Shown piece after piece: positions 25,871-33,868 of a DNA stretch of 64,000 nt. The stretch is from Komarekiella atlantica HA4396-MV6 (GTDB lineage Bacteria; Cyanobacteriota; Cyanobacteriia; Cyanobacteriales; Nostocaceae): positions 62,001-126,000 of the forward strand of contig JAHHHK010000020.1 in the NCBI GenBank assembly GCA_019359395.1, given 5' to 3'. The notes under the pieces are model-generated. The model was given only the letters and a program-made list of their open reading frames with translations. It was not told the origin of the DNA and did not search any database. Within the stretch, counting starts at the first letter, position 1, and every line of letters starts with the position of its first letter. The translations under genes were made by a program, and so were the position numbers.

Positions 25871-27472
25871 CTACAACTCATCCGTTGCCAGCATTTGGAT
25901 AATGCGAGGCGTTCCCGGATCAAACCCCGCCAAATCCCAAGACAGCGAATCTTGAGGATCTACCAGCGTAATCTGATAAGGTGCAAGGGTGACATACACC
26001 GCCTTAACATTGGGATTCACCTTTTTGCGGTACTGTGCCAGCGCTTGACTTGGATGCTTATAACCAGCCCAGCTTTCTGAGTCAGTCCAGAAGCACACTA
26101 CATCCGCCTTGAACTTGTTCTTAATCATCCAATCGTAAGCCACAGACGCATCTGTTCCACCGAAGTTTTGGTTGCTAGCTTTGCGAACAGCTGAACTAAA
26201 ACTATCTTTAGCAGTGATACCCAATTCACGAAATTCGGTAGCAAAGCCGCGAATCATATAGTTTTTCTCTGCTTTTGCTGTTACCAGTGCCATTGTGGTG
26301 GCAATTTCACAACAACTTAGTCCCATATCTGCAACCAAGCTACCCATAGAACCAGAAACATCCACCGCGTGCATAAACACTTTACCTGTGGGTTGCACAA
26401 CATCGAAAGACAGTTCAACCGCCTTTTCTAAGATGTCCACAATGCGAGGAACTGGCTTCCAAGTTTTCTGGCTGCGTCCTAATCTACCCCCAGATTGGTA
26501 AGTTTTGAGTGCTTTCAAAACATCAATCGGATGGATACGACCTTTACGCAGATGTTCTTTATTATTAAGAACTGCTTCCACACGCAGTAAATTTGCGTTT
26601 TCATCAGTTCGCAACACACCCAAGTCAGTCAATGAACCCAGGTTTCGCAACATTGCACCTATTGGCATTTCCTGAAACAGCAATTGCCAAGCTTGCTTAT
26701 CCATTTTGCCCACGGGTGCAGCCATTTCGTGGGTTAGGCGTCCTTGTGAAATAGCTTCATGAGTTTGGGTGGGATTCCGCTTTAGCCACTCATACCACCA
26801 AATCTGAGCCAATGCTTGAGAGGGTATTTCTGCTGGCAATTCTTCCCAGCTTTTGACTACCCACTCAAATAGTTGTCGGTGATTTTCTGTAGGTGGTTTG
26901 ACATGGAACAACCGCAATGCATCCCGGTGGGAAAAGCCTTGACGTTGTTGATATTTCAATAGCTGATAAGCCAAACCCTTAACATCTTCTCGTGAGAGCC
27001 AAGTTTTACCAGCTTCCCGCACCACTTTACCAAATCCCCGTAGAGATTTAGTGTAGTTTAGCCATTCGTAGAAGTGGCTACCAGTGCGGACAACTTGCCC
27101 AAAGATTTCACCAAATGCCTGTTTTGCTTCTGGTGTTTCACCCATCGACAGTAGAACTAAAGCCAAGATTGGCGCACTGTTGTTGATGGCGCGGCCATCG
27201 CTAGCATACAGAATTTCTTCGGCTACACGGCTAGGATTTTCGGCAACAGCTTGTTTGATAACTGCCACAAAGTCCTCAGTTAATTCTTGCTTACCAGCAT
27301 AGTAAGTACTTTTTGCTGTACCAATCAATAAACAACGGCGCAGCATTTTCCAAATGCCAGCATCAAACATCCAGCCACCGGAACGCCCCTGAATCATCTC
27401 TGCTTCTCGTCCGGGGATAGGCTGAGACTGTGGTGTAGCTGTCTTATTTTTAGTGAAAAAATTATAATTCAT
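25871..27472 (-). CDS. rsr: Ro60 orthologue (Rsr), TROVE and vWA domains
   Basis: A 533-residue Ro60 protein. Residues about 15-350 form the TROVE ring of HEAT-like helices that holds misfolded and Y RNAs (LIGTAKSTYYAGKQELTED, YTKSLRGFGKVVREAGKTW, HRDALRLFHVKPP, AQIWWYEWLK). The C-terminal vWA domain has a complete metal-ion site: MHAVDVSGSMGSL (DxSxS), FGGTDASVAY (Thr) and FWTDSE (Asp). In Deinococcus and Salmonella, Rsr works with Y RNAs and the exonuclease PNPase in RNA decay and stress survival. Here four tRNA-like RNAs flank it on its strand, three upstream and one downstream. ATG 27472 has a GGGAG ribosome-binding site 7 bp upstream, within a hairpin. Confidence 0.9.
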   Translation of the reverse strand: MNYNFFTKNKTATPQSQPIPGREAEMIQGRSGGWMFDAGIWKMLRRCLLIGTAKSTYYAGKQELTEDFVAVIKQAVAENPSRVAEEILYASDGRAINNSAPILALVLLSMGETPEAKQAFGEIFGQVVRTGSHFYEWLNYTKSLRGFGKVVREAGKTWLSREDVKGLAYQLLKYQQRQGFSHRDALRLFHVKPPTENHRQLFEWVVKSWEELPAEIPSQALAQIWWYEWLKRNPTQTHEAISQGRLTHEMAAPVGKMDKQAWQLLFQEMPIGAMLRNLGSLTDLGVLRTDENANLLRVEAVLNNKEHLRKGRIHPIDVLKALKTYQSGGRLGRSQKTWKPVPRIVDILEKAVELSFDVVQPTGKVFMHAVDVSGSMGSLVADMGLSCCEIATTMALVTAKAEKNYMIRGFATEFRELGITAKDSFSSAVRKASNQNFGGTDASVAYDWMIKNKFKADVVCFWTDSESWAGYKHPSQALAQYRKKVNPNVKAVYVTLAPYQITLVDPQDSLSWDLAGFDPGTPRIIQMLATDEL

Positions 27473-27502
27473 GGCTTCATCTCCCGGCCCTTGTGGGCAA
27501 AA
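27473..27502 (-). promoter_or_regulatory. Y-helix-like hairpin overlapping the rsr ribosome-binding site
   Basis: On the minus strand, TTGCCC, a four-base ACAA loop and GGGC form a short stem that runs on into CGGGAGATGAAGCC before the rsr ATG. The sequence TTGCCC-loop-GGGCCG is nearly the same as the helix of the Y-like RNA at 27829-27956 (TTGCCC-GCAA-GGGCCG). The GGGAG after the stem is the likely ribosome-binding site. Rsr could bind its own leader here and limit translation. The similarity is direct; the regulation is inference. Confidence 0.5.
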
Positions 27503-27510
27503 ATGGAAGG

Positions 27511-27633
27511 TGGCGGAGCAGGATTTGAACTTGCGACCTCCCGATTAACAGTCGATAACCCTAATTCTTCGGTCTTTTCAGACAAGGGGTGAACAAGGAT
27601 ATTTTTGGCGCTCTACCACTGAGCTATCCGCCA
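27511..27633 (-). ncRNA. Y RNA-like (YrlA-type) tRNA-like RNA, first copy upstream of rsr
   Basis: 123 nt. Acceptor TGGCGGA/TCCGCCA pairs fully; D arm GCTC AGTGGTA GAGC; T arm GCAAG TTCAAAT CCTGC with one A-C mismatch. In place of a normal anticodon arm is an insert with ATCCTTG, then ACCC-CTTGTCT-GAAA-AGACCGAAG-n-GGGT, a helix with a bulged C and a GAAA loop, and then AGGGTTATCG. CCGAAG followed seven bases later by GTTATC is the same arrangement as in the 5' Ro-binding helix of animal Y1 RNA as I remember it. It starts 39 bp upstream of the rsr start codon and could share its transcript. An Asn-like GTT triplet at the 3' side gives the alternative reading of a tRNA-Asn with a short intron, which I judge less likely. 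Confidence 0.78.
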
Positions 27634-27649
27634 CATATAAAGTTTGGTG

Positions 27650-27769
27650 TAGCAGGGCGGGATTTGAACCCGCGACCTCTCGAACCCAATCGATAACCCT
27701 CATTTGTCGGCCTTTTCAGGCAAGAGGTAAACAAGGATGTTTAGCGCTCTACCACTGAGCTACCTGCCA
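27650..27769 (-). ncRNA. Y RNA-like (YrlA-type) tRNA-like RNA, second copy
   Basis: 120 nt, 16 bp upstream of the first copy. Acceptor TGGCAGG/CCTGCTA; D arm GCTC AGTGGTA GAGC; perfect T arm GCGGG TTCAAAT CCCGC. The insert has CATCCTTGTTTACC, then the helix CTTGCCT-GAAA-AGGCCGACA and AGGGTTATCG. Compared with the first copy the helix pairs GTCT/AGAC have become GCCT/AGGC, a compensatory change that supports a conserved fold. The triplet region TTGGGTT would give a six-base, hence faulty, anticodon loop for Pro, which argues against a working tRNA. Confidence 0.8.
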
Positions 27770-27828
27770 CATGAAAAATTTGGGATTTTATGAGTTTTAA
27801 AAGATAGATATTGGCAATTAATTTGATG

Positions 27829-27956
27829 TAGCGGAGCAGGATTTTTACCTGCACCTCCAGAAGTTTGGATCAAGGATGTTTAATTATGTGCGATAACCCT
27901 CGATATGTCGGCCCTTGCGGGCAAGGTGGGCGCTCTATCATTTGAGCTATCCGCTA
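27829..27956 (-). ncRNA. Y RNA-like (YrlA-type) tRNA-like RNA, third copy with rearranged insert
   Basis: 128 nt. Acceptor TAGCGGA/TCCGCTA pairs perfectly; D arm GCTC AAATGATA GAGC; T arm GCAGG TAAAAAT CCTGC, whose loop lacks the normal TTC. The insert is in a different order: the helix CTTGCCC-GCAA-GGGCCGACA and AGGGTTATCG come first and the AAACATCCTTG block follows, whereas in the two copies nearer to rsr ATCCTTG comes first. The helix again shows compensatory change (GCCC/GGGC) and keeps a GNRA loop. This is the most upstream member of the cluster. No anticodon arm can be drawn. Confidence 0.77.
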
Positions 27957-28614
27957 CGGGTGAAAGCTAACTTCTGAATGAATATCAGCTTGTATTATTA
28001 ATGTAGTATGTATATTACTAGGTGTCAAGTGGCTGACGAGCTAATTTATTTAGATGCGGATTTAAGTCAAAAATCCAGTCACAATCAAGCAATATCTTAA
28101 ACGGATACTGCTACTCTACGGAAAGCCACTACAAGTTTGTGTGTTTTCACTTTTTAGTTTGCTCTGACATTTTGCACCAATCTCAATTAGCACCCTCACC
28201 CACACAGAACTCAAGTTCTGGGCTAATAGCCTAACTCCACTAAAGTGGACTAAAATTCAAACTCAATCTTCTAAAGAAGACTTGAGCTATAAGAGAGAAT
28301 TCATTCTCAGTCAGGCGATTGTTGGAACTGGTGCAGAATCTCAGTTTGATCCTACCCAGAATACTTCTATATGAAACTACATATTTTTGCTTTGTTTGGT
28401 TACTATCCTCAGAACCCGCTTTTTGCTTGAGAAAAAACTTTTGCCCGATCGCTAACAAATGGTAGATATGATGGAGCGTACGAAAGTTATAACACCTACT
28501 AATGCTAATTTTTGCTGGCAAATTTGCCACAACTTTGCCAAATGATACAAAAAAATGTCACAATTTTTGCCAAGATAATATTATTTCCAGAAAATTCACT
28601 TGGCAAAAATCGGC
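27957..28614. other. Intergenic region with four consecutive short hairpins
   Basis: 28205-28308 contains four perfect short palindromes in a row: CAGAACTCAAGTTCTG, TCCACTAAAGTGGA, TCTTCTAAAGAAGA (extended by CTCAA/TTGAG) and GAGAATTCATTCTC. The loops are only two or four bases. No gene is seen. The part 27957-28200 should include the promoter of the Y-like RNA cluster; no clear motif is recognised. Confidence 0.7.
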
Positions 28615-29340
28615 ATGAGTGAAAAACTAATCGAGGGCGACGGGAAAGCTTTTCTCGTTCTACTTTTGCCCATATCATTTTTGATTATTTTCCTGGTTTC
28701 CACTTGGAAAATTTTGCTGGCCATAATTGTGCTGATCATTGGCTTCAATCTTTGGCAATTGTATCAATGGCAACAATGGTCTCAGCGAGTTAACCCAATT
28801 TTCCATCAGATGATTCGGGAAAACCAGGGCAGGCTTACGCCAATGGACTTGGCTATTAGAGGCAATTTTTCTGGGACAATGGCAAAACGCTACCTAGATG
28901 GTAAAGCTTCTGAATTTGGTGCCAGTCTCATTAACTCCGAAGACGGGGGTCAGTCTTATTACTTCATAACTGCTAGCATTCTGGGCAACATACTTGACAG
29001 TAGTGAGCCTGTAAAAGAACTTCCGGCTCAACCAGTTGCCAAAACTGCACGTTCGCTGCTAGCACCACCACCAAAACCACAGGAGGAAGAACCCGAAACA
29101 GAATCCCGATCACAGTCAACCCATGAGCAAACAAAACAATCACTGGAAAAACAGTTAGTTTTTGGCTCTCTCATTCAATCTGAACTTGCCAAGCGGCTAA
29201 ATGTTTATTCCAGTACTGTTTACAAACGACGAAACGATCCAGATTTTCCAGAGTGGAGTCGCAGCAGAGACCCCGATGGTATTGCTTGGACGTTTTCCGA
29301 AAAAGCTAAGGAGTTTTTTCCACTGGATGAGGAAGGGTAA
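28615..29340 (+). CDS. Conserved cyanobacterial membrane protein with C-terminal HTH-like region
   Basis: A 241-residue protein of unknown function. Two hydrophobic stretches near residues 14-50 (AFLVLLLPISFLIIFLVSTW and ILLAIIVLIIGFNLWQLYQW) form one hairpin or two membrane helices. A first small helical domain (NQGRLTPMDLAIRGNFSGTMAKRYLD) looks like a winged-helix. A Pro/Glu-rich linker follows, and then SLIQSELAKRLNVYSSTVYKRRNDPDF, which resembles a helix-turn-helix. ATG 28615 is preferred; the frame continues to TTG 28600. A membrane-bound DNA-binding protein is possible but unproven. Confidence 0.72.
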   Translation: MSEKLIEGDGKAFLVLLLPISFLIIFLVSTWKILLAIIVLIIGFNLWQLYQWQQWSQRVNPIFHQMIRENQGRLTPMDLAIRGNFSGTMAKRYLDGKASEFGASLINSEDGGQSYYFITASILGNILDSSEPVKELPAQPVAKTARSLLAPPPKPQEEEPETESRSQSTHEQTKQSLEKQLVFGSLIQSELAKRLNVYSSTVYKRRNDPDFPEWSRSRDPDGIAWTFSEKAKEFFPLDEEG

Positions 29341-29378
29341 AAATTAAAATCACAAAGCCGCCCCGCCGGGGCATTTCC

Positions 29379-29411
29379 AAAAACTCCATCCCAAGAGTGA
29401 GTGGAGTTTTT
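29379..29411. terminator. Rho-independent terminator, convergent genes
   Basis: AAAAACTCCA (29379-29388) pairs perfectly with TGGAGTTTTT (29402-29411), with a 13-base loop and a following T-rich tract. Lies between the convergent membrane-protein gene and pyrD; A/T runs on both sides allow use in both directions. Confidence 0.75.
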
Positions 29412-29416
29412 TATTT

Positions 29417-30553
29417 TTATCTTTTGAACTCTAAACCTACAGCTTCGCTGATGGTATTTAAGCCGTTTTGCTCTAACTTTGAAAGTAAACCTGTAAGAAT
29501 CTGGCGTACCATCAATGGGCCTTCATAAATCCAGCCTGTATAAACTTGGATCAAGCTAGCGCCAGCAGTAATTTTTTCCCAAGCATCTTCAGAAGAAAAA
29601 ATACCACCAACGCCAATTATTGGTATTTTTCCCTGAGTTTGCTGCCAAATAAACCGAATTACTTCAGTGGAGCGATCGCGCAATGGCTCACCGCTAATTC
29701 CGCCAGCTTCTTCTTGGGGCGATTTGCCAGTTTGGTCAATTACTTGGGTTTTCAGTCGATCACGGCTGATGGTTGTGTTAGTGGCAATAATCCCCGCTAG
29801 CTGGTAGGTTTTGGCTAGAGAAATAATGTCAGCGATCGCTTCCCATTCCAAATCTGGTGCTATCTTGACAAAAATTGGTTTTTGTGAATTATTTTCCTGT
29901 TGCAATAACTTTAAGATGGCACTGAGCATAGAAGCATCTTGGAGCGATCGCAACCCAGGCGTATTGGGCGAAGAGACATTAACTACAAAATAGTCACCCA
30001 ACTCCTTCAGTAAGCGAAAACTATGAAGATAATCTTCTGCTGCTGCTTCTAGAGGAGTTACTTTAGATTTTCCCAAATTTATCCCTACGGGTATTGACTG
30101 GCTTAACTTCTGCTTTTCCCGTGTTAAATATGCCGCCATTGCAGCTGCACCGCGATTATTAAAACCCATCCGGTTGAGAGCAGCTTTGTCTAAAGACAAG
30201 CGAAACAAGCGGGGACGGGGATTTCCTGGCTGTGGATGAAAAGTTACAGTTCCCAATTCTGCAAAGCCAAAACCTAAACTTGACCAAATATTAACAGCAA
30301 CGCCATCTTTATCAAAACCTGCTGCCAATCCTACAGGATTGGGAAAATTTAGCCCAAACAAACTTTGTTCCAAACGCTGATCGTGCAGGCAAAAAGACTG
30401 CTGTAGGCGTCGATTTACCCAACTAGCAGGAGGGCGATCGCCTGTTTGCGACAGCCAACTCAAACTGCGAATTGTCTGCTGGTGTAACCACTCTGGATCT
30501 GTTTTTGCCAGATTAAACACAAGCGGACGAATGGCGAATTGATAAATATCCAT
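29417..30553 (-). CDS. pyrD: Dihydroorotate dehydrogenase (quinone), class 2
   Basis: PyrD oxidises dihydroorotate to orotate in pyrimidine synthesis and passes electrons to quinone. The 378-residue length and the N-terminal extension before the barrel ([29 protein letters not shown]) mark the membrane-associated class 2. Conserved parts: [53 protein letters not shown] (catalytic Ser), NTTISR, and [15 protein letters not shown] (FMN phosphate). ATG 30553 fits the family. It is divergent from the multi-GAF sensor. Confidence 0.95.
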   Translation of the reverse strand: MDIYQFAIRPLVFNLAKTDPEWLHQQTIRSLSWLSQTGDRPPASWVNRRLQQSFCLHDQRLEQSLFGLNFPNPVGLAAGFDKDGVAVNIWSSLGFGFAELGTVTFHPQPGNPRPRLFRLSLDKAALNRMGFNNRGAAAMAAYLTREKQKLSQSIPVGINLGKSKVTPLEAAAEDYLHSFRLLKELGDYFVVNVSSPNTPGLRSLQDASMLSAILKLLQQENNSQKPIFVKIAPDLEWEAIADIISLAKTYQLAGIIATNTTISRDRLKTQVIDQTGKSPQEEAGGISGEPLRDRSTEVIRFIWQQTQGKIPIIGVGGIFSSEDAWEKITAGASLIQVYTGWIYEGPLMVRQILTGLLSKLEQNGLNTISEAVGLEFKR

Positions 30554-30743
30554 TTCGATCCCTAGTAGGGATTAATATACAACAGCTTGCTTTGTGATCT
30601 ATCAAAATATCGACTCATATTGAGGTGATGCTGACTTTATTTGATTGAAACCCACAACTTTCAGCAAACACCCCTGGCTGTATTAGTGAGGGCAGTTTTC
30701 TGGGCATCTTATATATTACAAGCTATTTTAACCAATAATTCAG

Positions 30744-33656
30744 ATGGGGCAGCCGCAAAAACTTATAGCCGCCGAACAGCAGATCGTTTCCTTGGGGCGC
30801 GTCCTCCAGAGTCTCAGAGAAGAAGATAATGTTGAAGTTCTGATTGAATCTACTATTTCTTATCTTAAAGAGCAGTTTGACTACAAACTGGTTTGGATTG
30901 CTCTTTACGATCGCCTAAATCACATATTGTTTGGTAAAGGTGGAATCACACCCGATAGCGACACGAGTTTTTTAAAAAAACGGGTTGTTCTTAATCCTGG
31001 AGATTTATTAGAACAAGTAGTAATTGAACAGCGTCCTTTGGGCGTAGCAGATTTGCGAGTTGAAATCCGCGTCGCAGAATGGCACAAAGTTGCAGATAAA
31101 TTCCACATCCAGGGAACGATTGTTTTACCAATTCGCTATAAAGACCGCTGTTTGGGTTTGATTTTACTGGGTTCAGAACGTTGGGGCTACTTGTTGCCTG
31201 GGGAAGCAAAAGCACGTCTGATGATGGTTTTAGGCGAACTGGGGGCAGTGCTTTATCAACATGAAATAAATTTGCAGCAAAAGCAAACCAAGCGACCCGA
31301 TGAACCATTATTAGGATTACTGGACAATTTACGCACTCTGAGTAATCTAGATCAAAGATTAGAAGCCGTGGTGCAGACAACCCATCAATTTGTCTCCCCT
31401 AACCGGACAAATATTTACTGGTTTGAGCGCGAAGGCCGCTACTTTTGGTGTCGGATGAGCAATCAGCTTGTCAAAATCAATCCTGAATCTAGCAGTCAGC
31501 AAGCAGCGGGAATGACTGTGCAGGAATTGAGCGACTTTTATTATGCTTTAGCGGTTAATCAAATTGTCTCAATTGGCGACGCTCGCAGTTCTTTGAAAAG
31601 CCATTTTACGGCAAAGTTACTGCAACGCCTAGGAGTGCGATCGCTCCTAGCAGCTCCGATCATTTGGCAAAAGAACCTACTAGGTTTTTTGGCGGTAGAA
31701 AGCAATGAACCTCGGATCTGGACAGAGACAGACAAAAATTTTGTCCAGGGTGCTGCTGGGTTAATTTCTCTAGTCGCCCCCACCGAAGGCATGGAAAGCA
31801 CCATCAAACAGATTGAAGATGATACCCAACTGACTAGCCAAGTCGCCCAAGCTGTCTATAGCGAGCATGACCTACATAAAACTTTACATATCTGCGCTAC
31901 AAGAGTTTTAACTAGACTATCTGCCACCCGCTTTTTACTTTTACAGTACAATCCTGAACAAAATAATTATCAAGTTATTTACCAAAGTCAGCCCAATAAT
32001 CGCCGACCTTTGACATTTACCCTTGATGCTCTCAAAGAATTGGATGGGCAGCTTTTACAACGTTCAAATCAAGCAGTAGAGATTGAAAATTTAGATGAAG
32101 ATTTGCGCTTTTTAAACTGGCGTCTCCCTCTGCTAGAAAACGGTGTGCGATCGCTACTGGTTTGCCAATGTACTAAAGGTAATACACCAGCAGCGCTTTT
32201 AATCATTGCTCACGAAACCCATCGCTCATGGACAACGTTGGAAACGGAATTACTGTGGGCTGTCGGCCAACAAATTGGTGTAATTGTTCGTCAATGGCAG
32301 TTGCACACCCGCACCCAGCAGCAGGAAAAAATTTCCCAGACATTTGAACAATGTCTAAACATTTTGGCACAAGCCCAGAACGGCAAAGCATCAGGAGAAA
32401 ATTATTTGGAACGCACGGCACTAGAACAAATAGCATCTGTTCTAGACTGTCCTCTCGCGGTATTGCTATCCTGGTCGCCTGGCCAGCGTTGGGCAGAAGT
32501 TATACCAGGGGTAATTACTAATACGCGGTTTGGGATTTTTTCTGATGCATCTATTCCCATTAAGGCTGAGGCATTAATTCAGTGGGCGCTTTCTCAAAAG
32601 GGTCACTTGACTCTGAAGATGGATGATTTACCCTCAGAAACACGGAAATGGTTTAATGGGCCTGACATGGGTCAAATTTTGGTGATGGCGTTACGTACTA
32701 ATACTGATTGTGAACCCACAGGTGTAGTTTTGTTGGCAGACCATAATGAGCGTCGCTGGTCAGAACAAAGCCTCAATGCTACAGCAACACTAATTTCACA
32801 ATTAGCTTGGTGGCGTCGTCAAAAGCAAATTACTCAACTTTTAGATTCCACAACAGAGGAATTACGACAACTCAATTGGTACAAAAATCGTCGTTTGGAG
32901 GAAATGCAAAGAACAGCGGCGCTGTCACTCAGTCAAATACATGATTTGGGTATTCCAACCAATGAACTGGCCCAGATGCGCTACCAGCTATTGCTGCGGC
33001 AGTTAGACCAGACTACCACCTCCATGAGTGGACTGTTAAAACTTGAGCAGTGGCAGTTACACATGAGTTGGGAAACTATGCCAATAGCTAGTTTACTAAA
33101 GCGATCGCTTGAACGAGTTGAAAATTTACTCAAACAACAAAAACTATGGATTGGTGTGCATGGTTTGGGACAACCGATTGAGGATGGCGAGTTACCAAAA
33201 AACTCTTCATTGGTCAGAGGCGTTCTTGCCTCAAATTCTCAATCTTCAATGGCGATCGCTGGTGATATTGTCAAAATTGAATTAGTTCTTCATGAATTGT
33301 TAGTTGCTGCTTGTTGCCGTTCCTACGGAAGCAGAATTGATATTTGGTGTCGTCGCTTAGATGAGTGTAAACCCGTTGACGGAGCCTCTAGTACAGAAGC
33401 GGCTTGTCGTCAGACATCGCTAGAACTGTCGATTACAGACAACGGCAAAATCGAACCACAGCTAATGGTCGCGCTATCTCACAATACACCCAAGGATCTG
33501 CTTGCTCCCTCCAATCTCGACCAACCACCAGGTTTACATCTGCTAATCTGCCAAAACCTCATGCAGCAACTTGGAGGAGAATTACATTTCTATCAATTAC
33601 CCGATCATCGAGTAGTCAGCCGCTTACTTTTGCCGTTAGCTGATCATAATTCTTAG
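30744..33656 (+). CDS. Multi-GAF sensor with histidine-kinase-like C-terminus
   Basis: A 970-residue soluble sensor protein. Several GAF domains occupy most of its length: about residues 28-170 (IESTISYLKEQFDYKLVWIALYD), 200-340, 370-515 and 540-690, judged by the SLLAAPIIW / SLLVCQCTK type strands. The C-terminal part has a short helical dimerisation-like region and an ATPase-like domain (ELVLHELLVAACCRSYGSRID as N box, ITDNG as G1, and PPGLHLLICQNLMQQLGGEL as G2). A phospho-accepting His in the H box is not clear; LSQIHDLGIPTNE is the only candidate, so kinase activity is uncertain. GAF domains could bind a chromophore or small molecule, but no clear bilin-binding Cys motif was found. Confidence 0.8.
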   Translation: MGQPQKLIAAEQQIVSLGRVLQSLREEDNVEVLIESTISYLKEQFDYKLVWIALYDRLNHILFGKGGITPDSDTSFLKKRVVLNPGDLLEQVVIEQRPLGVADLRVEIRVAEWHKVADKFHIQGTIVLPIRYKDRCLGLILLGSERWGYLLPGEAKARLMMVLGELGAVLYQHEINLQQKQTKRPDEPLLGLLDNLRTLSNLDQRLEAVVQTTHQFVSPNRTNIYWFEREGRYFWCRMSNQLVKINPESSSQQAAGMTVQELSDFYYALAVNQIVSIGDARSSLKSHFTAKLLQRLGVRSLLAAPIIWQKNLLGFLAVESNEPRIWTETDKNFVQGAAGLISLVAPTEGMESTIKQIEDDTQLTSQVAQAVYSEHDLHKTLHICATRVLTRLSATRFLLLQYNPEQNNYQVIYQSQPNNRRPLTFTLDALKELDGQLLQRSNQAVEIENLDEDLRFLNWRLPLLENGVRSLLVCQCTKGNTPAALLIIAHETHRSWTTLETELLWAVGQQIGVIVRQWQLHTRTQQQEKISQTFEQCLNILAQAQNGKASGENYLERTALEQIASVLDCPLAVLLSWSPGQRWAEVIPGVITNTRFGIFSDASIPIKAEALIQWALSQKGHLTLKMDDLPSETRKWFNGPDMGQILVMALRTNTDCEPTGVVLLADHNERRWSEQSLNATATLISQLAWWRRQKQITQLLDSTTEELRQLNWYKNRRLEEMQRTAALSLSQIHDLGIPTNELAQMRYQLLLRQLDQTTTSMSGLLKLEQWQLHMSWETMPIASLLKRSLERVENLLKQQKLWIGVHGLGQPIEDGELPKNSSLVRGVLASNSQSSMAIAGDIVKIELVLHELLVAACCRSYGSRIDIWCRRLDECKPVDGASSTEAACRQTSLELSITDNGKIEPQLMVALSHNTPKDLLAPSNLDQPPGLHLLICQNLMQQLGGELHFYQLPDHRVVSRLLLPLADHNS

Positions 33657-33728
33657 GTTTAAGATAGGAGCGATCGCTCAGCTTGGTTGCAAAAAATAAG
33701 CTGCTAGAGCTACCCTGCTAAGTGCTAT

Positions 33729-33754
33729 CTCTGCATAAAAAGCCCTTTGCAGAG
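33729..33754. terminator. Hairpin after the GAF sensor gene
   Basis: CTCTGCA (33729-33735) and TGCAGAG (33748-33754) form a 7-bp stem with a 12-base loop between two convergent genes. No T run follows, so it is only a candidate. Confidence 0.35.
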
Positions 33755-33868
33755 GACAGTTGAATACTGCTGATTTTTAGTTTGGGGGTGCAAGTCACCT
33801 TTGAAGAGGAACTTTACACCGAATTGCTCACAGTATCTCCGGTTGAGTGTGCTTCAATACTAAAGCTA

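Noticed and set aside
27511-27956. Intron-containing ordinary tRNA genes (Asn and Pro type)
   Set aside because: The inserts are only about 50 nt, lack group I core elements, show a Y-type helix with compensatory changes, and the third copy cannot form an anticodon arm. Position around a Ro60 gene fits Y RNAs better, although an intron reading is not fully excluded for the first copy.
28240-28530. 96-codon minus-strand frame
   Set aside because: Its C-terminal half is built from the series of palindromes; no family features.
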